DNA from: Bacteroidota bacterium
Lineage (GTDB): Bacteria; Bacteroidota; Bacteroidia; Chitinophagales; Chitinophagaceae
DNA: 64,000 nt
Direction: 5' to 3'
Assembly: GCA_018268015.1 (NCBI GenBank)
Contig: JAFDXJ010000053.1
Span: 1 to 64,000, forward strand
A program made the position numbers and the translations under genes. Shown piece by piece: positions 1-8,722 of this stretch. How positions within the stretch are numbered: the first letter of the stretch is position 1; every line of letters begins with the position of its first letter. The notes below the pieces were generated by a model, which saw nothing but the letters and a program-made list of their open reading frames with translations, was not told the origin of the DNA and searched no databases.

Positions 1-1056
1 GCTTCTACAGAAGATGATGCTATTGATGAAATACGATTATTTCTAAATGGGAAAGTGTTAAACCTTGCTACAAGAAACCTGATCGTGGAAGATGATAAGA
101 GCAAAACAGCAACAAAAAAATATTCGGTAAGCCTTTTACCGGGTGTCAACGAAATAAGAGCCGTAGCATTAAACACACAAAGGACAGAAAGCAAACCTGA
201 TATTATTAATGTGGTATATAATAATGGCGCAGCCAACACCAATGTTACCCCTGTTGTAAACAACAATAAAAATATAATTATTGATAAGGTTGATCAAAAT
301 GCAACCATGCATTTGGTGGTGGTGGGCATCAATGCCTACAAAAATCCAAAGATGAATTTGAACTATGCATTAGCTGATGCAACAGCTTTTAAGGATGAAG
401 TGGAGAAAGATGCAAAGACCGTAATTTCTCATGTGCAAACATATTTTGTCACCGATGATGCGGCGAATAAAGATGGTATCATCAACGCAATGCAACAGGT
501 TCAGCAGAATGCAAAACCACAGGATGTATTTGTATTTTATTATGCGGGGCATGGGGTAGTGGCAGGCAATAAAGAATTTTATTTGGTGCCCAATGATGTT
601 ACGGAATTAAGTAATGTAGATGAAGCATTGAAGGAACATGGCATTGCCGCAAAAGATTTACAGCAATATGCGATTAATATACAGGCGCAAAAACAGTTAT
701 TTATTTTAGATGCCTGCCAAAGCGCTGCTGCATTTGCAGACATGTTAAGCAGCGATGGTAACCAGCAAAAAAATATTGCCCTCGTTGCCCGCAGCACAGG
801 AACCCATTGGATGGCAGCCAGCGGTGCTCAACAATTCGCGAATGAGTTTTCAACACTCGGTCATGGGGCATTCACTTACGTGTTGTTGCAGGCATTAAAA
901 GGTGAAGCTGCCAATAATAAAATGATTACCGTTGAAGGTTTGAAAGATTATATGCAAAGTGGTGTGCCCGCCTTAATGAAAAAATACAATGGCAGCCAGC
1001 AAACACCGGCGAGCTATGGATTTGGCAATGACTTCCCGGTGGAGGTGATAAAGTAA
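1..1056 (+). CDS. Caspase-fold (peptidase C14) protein, 5' end outside window
   Basis: The reading frame is already open at base 1, so only the C-terminal 351 residues are seen. Residues 1-75 look like an Ig-like beta segment with the phrase EIRLFLNGKVL, typical of the linker before the protease domain in Bacteroidota proteins that often carry WD40 repeats further upstream (family knowledge; that part is outside the window). The caspase p20 domain follows, with the catalytic His in YYAGHG (codon 550-552) and Cys in LDACQS (codon 715-717). The dyad is intact, so an active cysteine peptidase is expected. Substrate and pathway are unknown; such proteins may act in signalling or stress responses. 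The GTG at position 55 is internal and not a believable start. Confidence 0.85.
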   Translation, partial: ASTEDDAIDEIRLFLNGKVLNLATRNLIVEDDKSKTATKKYSVSLLPGVNEIRAVALNTQRTESKPDIINVVYNNGAANTNVTPVVNNNKNIIIDKVDQNATMHLVVVGINAYKNPKMNLNYALADATAFKDEVEKDAKTVISHVQTYFVTDDAANKDGIINAMQQVQQNAKPQDVFVFYYAGHGVVAGNKEFYLVPNDVTELSNVDEALKEHGIAAKDLQQYAINIQAQKQLFILDACQSAAAFADMLSSDGNQQKNIALVARSTGTHWMAASGAQQFANEFSTLGHGAFTYVLLQALKGEAANNKMITVEGLKDYMQSGVPALMKKYNGSQQTPASYGFGNDFPVEVIK

Positions 1057-1324
1057 GTTGTTTGTAATACATCATAATAACAAATCTATCAATGCTAATA
1101 TCAATAATTTTTAACGCTTCATATTGTAATGTCTAAAAATATCTCATCAAATAAATGATTCTTGAAGATGTATTCTGAATGAAAATCATTGAAATAAGAA
1201 CCTGCAATAAAGATCAAACTTTCAAAGTTGAAGCACGTACAATACGAATTTAATTTCTGTAATAAATATAGTTTATGTATGTTTACCTCATTGAATTATT
1301 TTTTAATACATTAAATTCTAGAAA

Positions 1325-1531
1325 ATGGATACATCAAAAATGATTAAAGCATATTGCTTAAAAACAAAAGAAAAAAACGTCCCTATGCAAGATGCTGTGA
1401 TTCGCAAAACAGCAAAAGGGGGATATATGGCCTCCGGTCATGATGGCAAAGGCAATAAAATGGCGGCCATTTTAAGCGAGGCAAAAGCGATACAGGCTAT
1501 TGCAGATGGTGTTGCAAAAAAAGATTTTTAA
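1325..1531 (+). CDS. Small protein resembling DUF5679
   Basis: A 68-residue soluble, lysine-rich protein. Its first half (KAYCLKTKEKNVPMQDAVI) resembles the opening of DUF5679, a short zinc-ribbon-like domain that normally has two Cys pairs. Only one Cys remains here (in AYCLK), so metal binding is unlikely; the second half (GGYMASGHDGKGNKMAAIL) is rich in Gly, Lys and Ala. I infer a small nucleic-acid-associated or structural protein, but the function is unknown. It stands alone, with 268 bases of non-coding DNA before it and a strong terminator right after it, so it is probably a monocistronic transcript. Confidence 0.7.
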   Translation: MDTSKMIKAYCLKTKEKNVPMQDAVIRKTAKGGYMASGHDGKGNKMAAILSEAKAIQAIADGVAKKDF

Positions 1532-1546
1532 TCTTCTTACTTATTT

Positions 1547-1585
1547 CCGGGAAAGTGGCTAAGGGGCCACTTTTTTTATTCCCGG
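1547..1585 (+). terminator. Rho-independent terminator after the 68-residue gene
   Basis: Inner stem AAAGTGGC (1552-1559) pairs with GCCACTTT (1566-1573), and the T run continues to 1577. An outer pair CCGGGAA (1547-1553) with TTCCCGG (1579-1585) can form an alternative longer hairpin. It lies 15 bases after the stop codon. Confidence 0.8.
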
Positions 1586-1694
1586 ATCTTTCTCTGTGTT
1601 AATAAATATTAAAAAGAATTTTCTCATTAAACCTGCATATGATATGGCATCTAATTTGGGTGTTTCATCAAAATACATCAAACTGAAGCCCATC

Positions 1695-2783
1695 ATGAAA
1701 AAAGTATATTTTGCACTTTTCGCCGGTATTATCTTATTCTTAGGATGTAAAAAAACAGAACCAATACCGGAAGCACCCACCGGATACCAAGGCCCTATCA
1801 CCTACGATTACAGCAATTCTTATTTAGCACATTCTAACCGGTTTGATACATCGGTATTATTTTCTACAGCAGAAATAGAGGAAAAAACCGGCAATTATGG
1901 TCAAAATATAAATTATTATGGTCAAATGCAGGATTTGCCTTTTATTTTTAAAGCGCCATATCTAGAGCACGATACTTTAAAGAAACGCCCATTTATCATT
2001 TTTATTCACGGAGGTGGATTTATTGATGGTGCTTATAATGATGACAGCTCTATTTTAGCAGCAGAATATTTTGCACAAAAGGGATATGCCGCTGCAACAA
2101 TTGAATATAGATTGGGATGGAATACCGGAGGCAAAGATCCCTCCGATTGCGAAGGAGATACGATTTCTATGGCAGAAGCGGTATATCGCTCAGTACAAGA
2201 TATACGGGCTGCGCTCAGGTATTTCACTGCAAATGCCAATCAATATGGAATAGACCCTAATCAAATTTTCTTATTTGGAAGCAGCGCCGGTAATGTAGCT
2301 GCTACAGCCTCTACTTTTATGACTCAGGATGATTTTAATGCTCTAATTCCTAATGTTGAAAAACAATTAGGTGATTTGGACAATGCAACAAATTCAATTA
2401 ATACATCATACCACATTCAAGCTTTACTTACCAAAAACGGATTTGCACTTTTCAATAAAGATTTCATCAACCTGGACAATTGTAAACCCATTTTCTTTAT
2501 GCAGGGTACAAATGATGAGGTTTTACCTTTCTCTCAGGGAACGCCTTATTATTGCCCTAATTATGCTGTTTCGTATGGCTCTGATATTGTAAAAAACATT
2601 GTAGCTTCTTATAAATTCCCTTATACCCAATATGAGGAAATAGGTGGATTGCATAAAGTAGATTACCCACTTGATTTTGCCATCAATCAAATGTGTAAGT
2701 TTATTAAAAACTTATGGTCAGCTAATTATCGTGATATAGATTATCAAAATTATACTAAGGTAAAAGACCAGGTCATAAATTAA
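1695..2783 (+). CDS. Lipoprotein alpha/beta-hydrolase (esterase/lipase), copy 1
   Basis: A 362-residue predicted carboxylesterase. I start it at ATG 1695 because that gives a lipoprotein signal (MKKVYFALFAG, lipobox before Cys near residue 18, FLGCKK); the upstream in-frame ATG at 1596 would put 33 charged residues ahead of it. The oxyanion-hole motif HGGGF is at residues 105-109 and the nucleophile elbow GSSAGN has Ser197. An Asp in GTNDEVLP and a His in GLHKVDYP near the C terminus fit the other two triad residues. It probably sits in the outer membrane and hydrolyses esters such as acetylated glycans; the substrate is unknown. Forty-three bases downstream is a close paralogue, showing a tandem duplication. 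Confidence 0.85.
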   Translation: MKKVYFALFAGIILFLGCKKTEPIPEAPTGYQGPITYDYSNSYLAHSNRFDTSVLFSTAEIEEKTGNYGQNINYYGQMQDLPFIFKAPYLEHDTLKKRPFIIFIHGGGFIDGAYNDDSSILAAEYFAQKGYAAATIEYRLGWNTGGKDPSDCEGDTISMAEAVYRSVQDIRAALRYFTANANQYGIDPNQIFLFGSSAGNVAATASTFMTQDDFNALIPNVEKQLGDLDNATNSINTSYHIQALLTKNGFALFNKDFINLDNCKPIFFMQGTNDEVLPFSQGTPYYCPNYAVSYGSDIVKNIVASYKFPYTQYEEIGGLHKVDYPLDFAINQMCKFIKNLWSANYRDIDYQNYTKVKDQVIN

Positions 2784-2806
2784 AAGCGGTAATACCAATA
2801 TTTTTT

Positions 2807-2814
2807 TAGATTTG
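2807..2814 (+). promoter_or_regulatory. Possible -7 box (TAGATTTG) before esterase copy 2
   Basis: TAGATTTG matches the Bacteroidota -7 consensus TAnnTTTG and ends 12 bases before the ATG at 2827. I see no good -33 TTTG at the right distance, so support is partial. If real, the second esterase can be transcribed separately with a very short leader. Confidence 0.35.
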
Positions 2815-2826
2815 TAAAAAAATATT

Positions 2827-3975
2827 ATGAAGAAAATATTTCTCTTTGCGCAATTAATTATTCTTATTTTCTATTTTACATCATGTAATGTTTTAAAATA
2901 TCCAGGAAATAATCAGCACCAGGGGAATAATGGTTCGAATGGCCAAAGCCAAAACCCACCACCACAGCAACCGCAAATCAATGAAGTTCCACATGCAGTA
3001 GCGTATGACTTAAAAAATGCAACGCTTTCGGCATCTCCCATGTATGGAGAAAAAATTATTTATTCCACTTCAGAAATCAAAAGAAGTACTGGCACTTTTG
3101 GATCGAACACTACTTTTTCAGGAAGCAAAATGGATCTTCAATATTTTTTCACAGCTCCCAATGAAAAAACACCTGCTAAAAAACCATTTGTTTTATTAAT
3201 CCATGGAGGAGGATTCATTGCCGGCGGATATAAAAGCTCCATGCAACCTGCCATGTTATTTGCCCAAAGAGGTTATGCAGCTGCAAGCATTGATTACCGG
3301 CTTGGATGGAATACCGGTGGTTCAAATCCGGGATCTTGTAAAGGAGATACAATAAGTATGTATAAAGCCGTTTACAGAGCCACACAAGATGCCCGTGCTG
3401 CGCTCCGTTATTTTGTTGCAAATGCAGATCAATTTGGTATTGATACCAGTCAAATTTTTATTTGGGGCAGTAGTGCCGGGAATATCACAGCATCTGCAGT
3501 TACTTTTATGACACAACAGGATTTTGATGCAAAAATACCCGGTGTTGAAAATAGCCTCGGCAGTCTTAATACTGCATCCAATAACCTCAGAAATGATTTT
3601 CACATTAAAGCACTTTTAACGGTTACCGGGTTTGGTATGGTAAGCAAATCTTATATTAATAGTCAAAATGCAGTACCCGTATTTTTTATGGTACGGGCAA
3701 ATGATCCGGTTTTGCCCTACGGACATGAGCAAGCATTTAAGTGTAAAAATTATTTTTATCTTTATGGTGCTTCTGAAATGAAAAATGTTGTCAAATCATA
3801 TAATATGCCCTATACCTTATATACGGAGTCAGGCTCTGGTCATAAAGTAGGCTATTCCAATGATTTTGTGGTAAGTTCCATGTGCAACTTTATAAAAAGC
3901 TTATGGGCAGGTGATTACAGATTCCTTGAATATTCCGATTATACTAATAAACTAAACAGCAAAGTGGCTGAATAA
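2827..3975 (+). CDS. Lipoprotein alpha/beta-hydrolase (esterase/lipase), copy 2
   Basis: A 382-residue paralogue of the preceding gene. The signal peptide ends in a lipobox (YFTSCNVL, Cys near residue 20), followed by a Gly/Asn/Gln/Pro-rich linker (roughly residues 26-55) that copy 1 lacks and that probably tethers the domain to the membrane. HGGGF starts at residue 126 and the GSSAGN elbow has Ser216. Many blocks are shared with copy 1, for example DYRLGWNTGG, the phrase GDTISM and AALRYF. Near the C terminus RANDPVLPYG and GSGHKVGY would supply Asp and His of the triad. Expected to be a surface esterase; the substrate cannot be told from sequence. Confidence 0.85.
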   Translation: MKKIFLFAQLIILIFYFTSCNVLKYPGNNQHQGNNGSNGQSQNPPPQQPQINEVPHAVAYDLKNATLSASPMYGEKIIYSTSEIKRSTGTFGSNTTFSGSKMDLQYFFTAPNEKTPAKKPFVLLIHGGGFIAGGYKSSMQPAMLFAQRGYAAASIDYRLGWNTGGSNPGSCKGDTISMYKAVYRATQDARAALRYFVANADQFGIDTSQIFIWGSSAGNITASAVTFMTQQDFDAKIPGVENSLGSLNTASNNLRNDFHIKALLTVTGFGMVSKSYINSQNAVPVFFMVRANDPVLPYGHEQAFKCKNYFYLYGASEMKNVVKSYNMPYTLYTESGSGHKVGYSNDFVVSSMCNFIKSLWAGDYRFLEYSDYTNKLNSKVAE

Positions 3976-4001
3976 CAATTTATTAGCTATACTATAAAAA
4001 A

Positions 4002-4032
4002 TTTGGTGTTTTATTAAATTATTGTAAGTTTA
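4002..4032 (+). promoter_or_regulatory. Promoter before the SGNH-like lipoprotein
   Basis: TTTG at 4002-4005, then 19 bases, then TAAGTTTA at 4025-4032, which matches the Bacteroidota -33/-7 pattern (TTTG, about 19-20 bases, TAnnTTTG) at all but the last base. It predicts a leader of about 100 bases before the ATG at 4135. I see no strong hairpin in that leader. Confidence 0.5.
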
Positions 4033-4134
4033 CATTTCCTTTTTATTTTAACCATCATATTATCTATGATTGTTTAAGTAAAATACTTCCATTGTCCTGC
4101 TAATCATTTTTTTTAAACCTTACAAAAATTTTTT

Positions 4135-5166
4135 ATGAAAACATCTGTCTTACTATGCCTGCTAGGTATTGGGCTTTTTATTTCTTCCTGTCATAAGACT
4201 TCATTTGTTGATAACTCATCTGATGATGGCACTTATGGTTTTGCTCAAAATACTTCAGATTTTAGATTGGAGTCTGATACCATTTGTATTCCTATCAATG
4301 AAATGTATAACAGAACATATTTTGGCTATCATGGAGGTTTTTATCCCAATCGTGGGAGGGTTCCTTCAGGTCAATATGCAACCGACCTTGATTCCATTAA
4401 TGGAACAATTTTCGGCCTGGATACAGCAGGAAATCGTGTAAATAAAGCAGGACAGATTGTTATCGGTGGGGTTGGCGCATGTTTGAGTGGCGCTCCCGTA
4501 AATGGTTTACGCAGAAGAAAAAATAATCCCAATACGATTCAAAATATCAATTATGTAAATTTTGAGTTTGGTGGCGCTTCTTTTGAACATTTAGCTGATC
4601 CAAACAGTACTTATTGGCAACATGTGGATGAAAAAATGTCCAGCCAAAATACAACATACAAACAAGTACAGATGTTATGGATTTGTACAGATGACTCTTC
4701 TAGTATCACGGACTGGCCTACCAGACCTTTGATTGCAAAAGAAAGCATTAAAGCTGCTGCCAGAACTTTAAAAATTAAATTCCCTAATTTGAAAATCCTT
4801 TATATGATTGGTCGTCCATATACTTGGGATATGAGTGATACTTTAGGTAAGATTTCGAATGTACGTAGTCGTAACCCGGCACCCTATCATCAGGGATGGG
4901 CTGAAAAATGGGCTATTGAAGACCAGATAAATGGCGATCCCGGTGTAGCTTATAAAGGTCCAAATGCTGTTGCGCCTATAATGACATGGGCTTCATATCA
5001 ATGGACTCAGGGCAAGAAACCAAATGCAGATGGTTTTGCCTGGTATCCTTCTGACACAAGAGATGGCTTACACCCAACGGATGCTGGGAAAGATAAATTA
5101 GCACAATTCTTATGGAACTTTTTATATAACGATCCATATACCACTAAATGGTTTCTAAGGCATTGA
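4135..5166 (+). CDS. SGNH/GDSL-like lipoprotein hydrolase
   Basis: A 343-residue protein with a lipoprotein signal (MKTSVLLCLLGIGLFISSC; Cys19). The C-terminal phrase RDGLHPTDAGK gives the Asp310-x-x-His313 pair typical of block V in SGNH hydrolases. The usual GDS nucleophile motif near the N terminus is not obvious; the best-placed segment is VIGGVGACLSGAPVN, where a Ser follows Gly-rich sequence, so the nucleophile assignment is uncertain. The rest includes an aromatic-rich middle and ends near a TTKWF motif. It follows the two lipoprotein esterases on the same strand, suggesting a small set of surface ester hydrolases, perhaps acting on glycan decorations (inference). It has its own promoter and a terminator behind it. 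Confidence 0.6.
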   Translation: MKTSVLLCLLGIGLFISSCHKTSFVDNSSDDGTYGFAQNTSDFRLESDTICIPINEMYNRTYFGYHGGFYPNRGRVPSGQYATDLDSINGTIFGLDTAGNRVNKAGQIVIGGVGACLSGAPVNGLRRRKNNPNTIQNINYVNFEFGGASFEHLADPNSTYWQHVDEKMSSQNTTYKQVQMLWICTDDSSSITDWPTRPLIAKESIKAAARTLKIKFPNLKILYMIGRPYTWDMSDTLGKISNVRSRNPAPYHQGWAEKWAIEDQINGDPGVAYKGPNAVAPIMTWASYQWTQGKKPNADGFAWYPSDTRDGLHPTDAGKDKLAQFLWNFLYNDPYTTKWFLRH

Positions 5167-5187
5167 TATCATTAAAATTGATTCAAA

Positions 5188-5217
5188 AAAAGCCTGATCA
5201 AATTTGATCAGGCTTTT
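5188..5217. terminator. Bidirectional terminator, perfect 30-bp palindrome
   Basis: AAAAGCCTGATCAAA is followed directly by its inverse TTTGATCAGGCTTTT. On the - strand the stem is followed by a seven-T run, making a strong terminator for mfd; on the + strand a shorter T run can serve the SGNH-like gene. The last five codons and the stop codon of mfd (5198-5200) lie inside the stem. Confidence 0.85.
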
Positions 5218-8200
5218 CCTTTTCAAAAACGGCATGATGCATTTTTTTTAAAAAATGATGCATAGCAACCATATCTTGAATATTTTTCACCTGTAAAATA
5301 AAATTATTCCCCGACTGTTTTAATTGACCCCGGTTCGTTCCTTCCTGTAGGAAATTCAAAATATTTTTAAATAATTCCGATTCAAAATAGGGTGAATCAT
5401 TTTTGTTAATAAAGTAACAACGCAATAATTCATTTTTTAAAGTCATCTTTTCAAACCCCAATTCTACAGCAAGCCATCTGCAGCGGATAGTTATCAATAA
5501 ATCTTCCACTTCATTTGGTATAGGGCCAAACCGATCTATAATATTTTCTTTGAAAATTTGTAGTGCTCCTTCATTTTCACATTGATCTAATTGGGTGTAT
5601 AAAGCCAGCCGTTCTGTAATACTTTCAACATAATCATCCGGGATCAATATTTCAAGATCTGTATCAATCGTACAGTCCGTTACAAAATCATCCTGCTTAC
5701 TGATTTCTTCTTTAAATAACTCCTTGAAATCACTTCTCTTTAATTCACGAATCGCTTCATCCAAAATTTTTTGATACATTTCTATACCAATATCTGCAAT
5801 AAAACCGCTCTGTTCCCCGCCTAACATATTCCCTGCGCCACGAATATCTAAATCCCGCATTGCAATTTGAAACCCACTACCCAATTCACTAAATTGTTCC
5901 AGTGTTTGCAATCTTTTCCTGGAATCAGCGGGTAAAGTACTTAATGGTGGTGATAGTAAATAGCAAAAAGCTTTCCTGTTACTTCTACCGACTCGGCCTC
6001 GTAACTGGTGCAAATCACTTAAACCAAAATGATGGGCATTATTAATAATTATAGTATTGACATTGGAAATATCTACCCCACTTTCTATAATGTTTGTACA
6101 TACCAATACATCATATTTTTTATTAATAAAATCCATAATTTTTTGTTCCAAAATATGCCCTTCTAATTGTCCATGCGCAAAGCCAATGCTCAAATCAGGG
6201 CAGAGATTTTGTAAAATTCCGGCCATCTCACTCAAACCCATTACCCGGTTATGGATAAAAAATACCTGACCATTTCTTTCTGTTTCAAAATAAATTGCAT
6301 CTCGTATAAATTCCTGGTTGAAAACATGTAATTCTGTATGAATGGGCTGGCGATTGGGCGGGGGTGTATTGATAATGCTCAGGTCTCTTGCTCCCATTAA
6401 TGAAAATTGCAAAGTGCGTGGAATTGGTGTGGCTGTGAGTGTCAGACAATCCACACTTGCTTTAATCGTTTTCAATTTTTCTTTATGCCCCACACCAAAT
6501 TTCTGCTCTTCATCAATGATAATTATTCCAAGGTCTTTGAATTGTGTATTTTTTCCTAACAGTCCATGAGTGCCTATTATGATGTCAATTTTCCCGGAAG
6601 CTAATTTTTGTACTATTTCTTTTTTTTCAGCAGTAGATTTAAACCTGTTCATATATTCCACCTTTACTGGAAATTCTGCCAGCCTTTCCGAAAAGGTTTT
6701 ATAATGTTGAAAGGCAAGTATCGTCGTAGGAACTAAAACGGCCGCCTGCTTTCCATCTACACAGGTTTTAAAAGCTGCACGAATAGCAATTTCTGTTTTA
6801 CCAAAACCAACATCTCCACAAATCAAGCGATCCATTGGCGCCGTACTCTCCATATCTTTTTTTACATCAGCTGTTGCTTTATATTGATCCGGGGTATCTT
6901 CAAAAAGGAAGGAGGCTTCTAATTCTGTTTGTAAATAAGTATCCGGAGTGTGCGCAAATCCTTTTTGAGCTTTTCTTTTTGCATATAATTTTATTAGGTC
7001 AAATGCAAGTTCTTTGACTTTGGTTTTAGTTTTTTCTTTGATCTTTTGCCAGGCATTGCTTCCCAATTTATACACTTTAGGCGCTGTTCCTTCTTTTCCG
7101 GTATATTTTGATATTTTATGAAGCGAATTTATATTCACATATAAAATATCTCCATCTTTATAAATAATTCGAACGGCTTCCTGCATTTTTCCATTATTTT
7201 CCAGTTTCTGTAATCCACTAAACATGCCTATTCCATGGTCAATATGGGTAACAAAATCTCCCGGTTGTAATTCCCTTAAAGTCTTTAATGTAAGCGCTTT
7301 GCTTTTATTAAATGCTTGTTTAATTTTATATTTATGATAACGCTGAAAAATTTGATGATCTGTATAACAAAGTATTTTAAGTGAATGATCTATAAACCCT
7401 TCATGAATTGACAGAATAATTGGATTGAATGCAATATCTGTTTGCAAATCAGAAAAAATACTATGAAGCCTTTCTAATTGTTTTGCTTGTTCTGCAAAAA
7501 TATAGAGCTTATATCCTTTTGATAAATGGTTTTGCAAATCCGCTATCAGTAAATCAAATTGCCTGTTGAAGGCTGGTTGGGAGGCTGTAATAAATTGAAT
7601 ACTTTGATTCGCAAAAAATGCTTCATACCCGAATTCGATCACTTGTTTTTCCTTCAATTCTTTTTCGAGAATTTCAAAACCTATAAAATCTTTTTGCTGA
7701 GGGTTTCTCAGAAACTGCTCATCGTCTGGGTTATCTGTTTTATTTTTTGTTTGAAAATTCAATAAAAATTCCTTGAGAAATTGTTGTTCCTGCGAGAGTT
7801 TTTCTGAAATAATACTCCAATCCTGTATCCAGAAAATGGTATTTTCTGGCATAAATTCCAGCAAAGAAATTTTCTCTCCATCTTCACGCAATTGTTCAAC
7901 TTGTGGAATAATGGATACTTGCGTTAATCGTCTTTCGCTCAATTGGGTTTCGGGATCAAAAATTCGGATACTATCTACTTCGTTTCCAAATAATTCAATT
8001 CGGTATGGTTTTTCATTTCCAAATGAATAGATATCCAGGATACCGCCACGCATTGCAAACTGGCCCGGCTCATAAACAAAATCTGTACGCAAAAAACCAA
8101 ATTCTACAAAGCGTTCCAATAATTCATCCAAAGCCAATGTATCATTACTTTTTATAAAGATGAGCTTCGTATGCAAATGCCCCGGAATGATTACTTTTTC

Positions 8201-8620
8201 AAACAAAGCTTGCGGATAAGTAACCAATATTTTTTTATTTCCAGGTGCGGCCGTTTTTACCAAAGCCTCCGTTCTTAATACAACATGAGAAGAATTTAAT
8301 TCCTCAAAGTTTTTCGTTGTCTTAAAAGAAGAGGGGAAATAAAATAAATTGAGCGATTGCGTTAAGGATTCCAGCGAATTAAAAAAATAGGCAGCTTCTT
8401 CTGCATCGTTTAAAATAACCAGGTGGTTTCTATTGGAGAAGCGGGAATCTAAAAACAAGCTACTAAAAAGAATCGCAGGAATGGAACCGATTAAACCATC
8501 CAGGTAAAGATGATGTGGATTATTTTCATTTTCAATAAAAGGCAAAAAATGGCTGCTCAACTCTTGAAAGAGTAGAGAATCCTGGTAAAAAGTAATCAAT
8601 TCTTGTGCCTTCATATCCAA
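5198..8620 (-). CDS. mfd: Transcription-repair coupling factor
   Basis: A 1140-residue Mfd, close to the usual 1100-1150. It removes RNA polymerase stalled at DNA lesions and recruits UvrA. Domain order as expected: UvrB-like N-terminal region, RNA polymerase-interacting domain around residues 440-510 (LQPGDFVTHIDHGIGMF), then a RecG-like translocase with Walker A GDVGFGKTEIA, DEEQ box (IIIDEEQKFGVG) and helicase motif VI (QLRGRVGRS), and a C-terminal TRCF domain. The first ATG is at 8620; a second at 8614 (residue 3) is equally possible and better spaced from the -7 box at 8628-8635. The final residues KPDQI are encoded within the terminator stem. Confidence 0.98.
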   Translation of the reverse strand: MDMKAQELITFYQDSLLFQELSSHFLPFIENENNPHHLYLDGLIGSIPAILFSSLFLDSRFSNRNHLVILNDAEEAAYFFNSLESLTQSLNLFYFPSSFKTTKNFEELNSSHVVLRTEALVKTAAPGNKKILVTYPQALFEKVIIPGHLHTKLIFIKSNDTLALDELLERFVEFGFLRTDFVYEPGQFAMRGGILDIYSFGNEKPYRIELFGNEVDSIRIFDPETQLSERRLTQVSIIPQVEQLREDGEKISLLEFMPENTIFWIQDWSIISEKLSQEQQFLKEFLLNFQTKNKTDNPDDEQFLRNPQQKDFIGFEILEKELKEKQVIEFGYEAFFANQSIQFITASQPAFNRQFDLLIADLQNHLSKGYKLYIFAEQAKQLERLHSIFSDLQTDIAFNPIILSIHEGFIDHSLKILCYTDHQIFQRYHKYKIKQAFNKSKALTLKTLRELQPGDFVTHIDHGIGMFSGLQKLENNGKMQEAVRIIYKDGDILYVNINSLHKISKYTGKEGTAPKVYKLGSNAWQKIKEKTKTKVKELAFDLIKLYAKRKAQKGFAHTPDTYLQTELEASFLFEDTPDQYKATADVKKDMESTAPMDRLICGDVGFGKTEIAIRAAFKTCVDGKQAAVLVPTTILAFQHYKTFSERLAEFPVKVEYMNRFKSTAEKKEIVQKLASGKIDIIIGTHGLLGKNTQFKDLGIIIIDEEQKFGVGHKEKLKTIKASVDCLTLTATPIPRTLQFSLMGARDLSIINTPPPNRQPIHTELHVFNQEFIRDAIYFETERNGQVFFIHNRVMGLSEMAGILQNLCPDLSIGFAHGQLEGHILEQKIMDFINKKYDVLVCTNIIESGVDISNVNTIIINNAHHFGLSDLHQLRGRVGRSNRKAFCYLLSPPLSTLPADSRKRLQTLEQFSELGSGFQIAMRDLDIRGAGNMLGGEQSGFIADIGIEMYQKILDEAIRELKRSDFKELFKEEISKQDDFVTDCTIDTDLEILIPDDYVESITERLALYTQLDQCENEGALQIFKENIIDRFGPIPNEVEDLLITIRCRWLAVELGFEKMTLKNELLRCYFINKNDSPYFESELFKNILNFLQEGTNRGQLKQSGNNFILQVKNIQDMVAMHHFLKKMHHAVFEKEKPDQI

Positions 8621-8627
8621 CCCACCG

Positions 8628-8635
8628 CAAAGATA
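8628..8635 (-). promoter_or_regulatory. -7 box (TATCTTTG) of mfd
   Basis: On the - strand TATCTTTG is a full match to TAnnTTTG. Only 7 bases separate it from the ATG at 8620 (13 from the ATG at 8614), implying a leaderless or very short-leader mRNA. No clear -33 element is visible. Confidence 0.45.
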
Positions 8636-8722
8636 ACCTGTTGCAGAGTATACATCATGACTTTTGAGATAATTAAATTTTATTTCAAATGATATAGAGT
8701 TGTATCTTCAATAAAAAAATTT

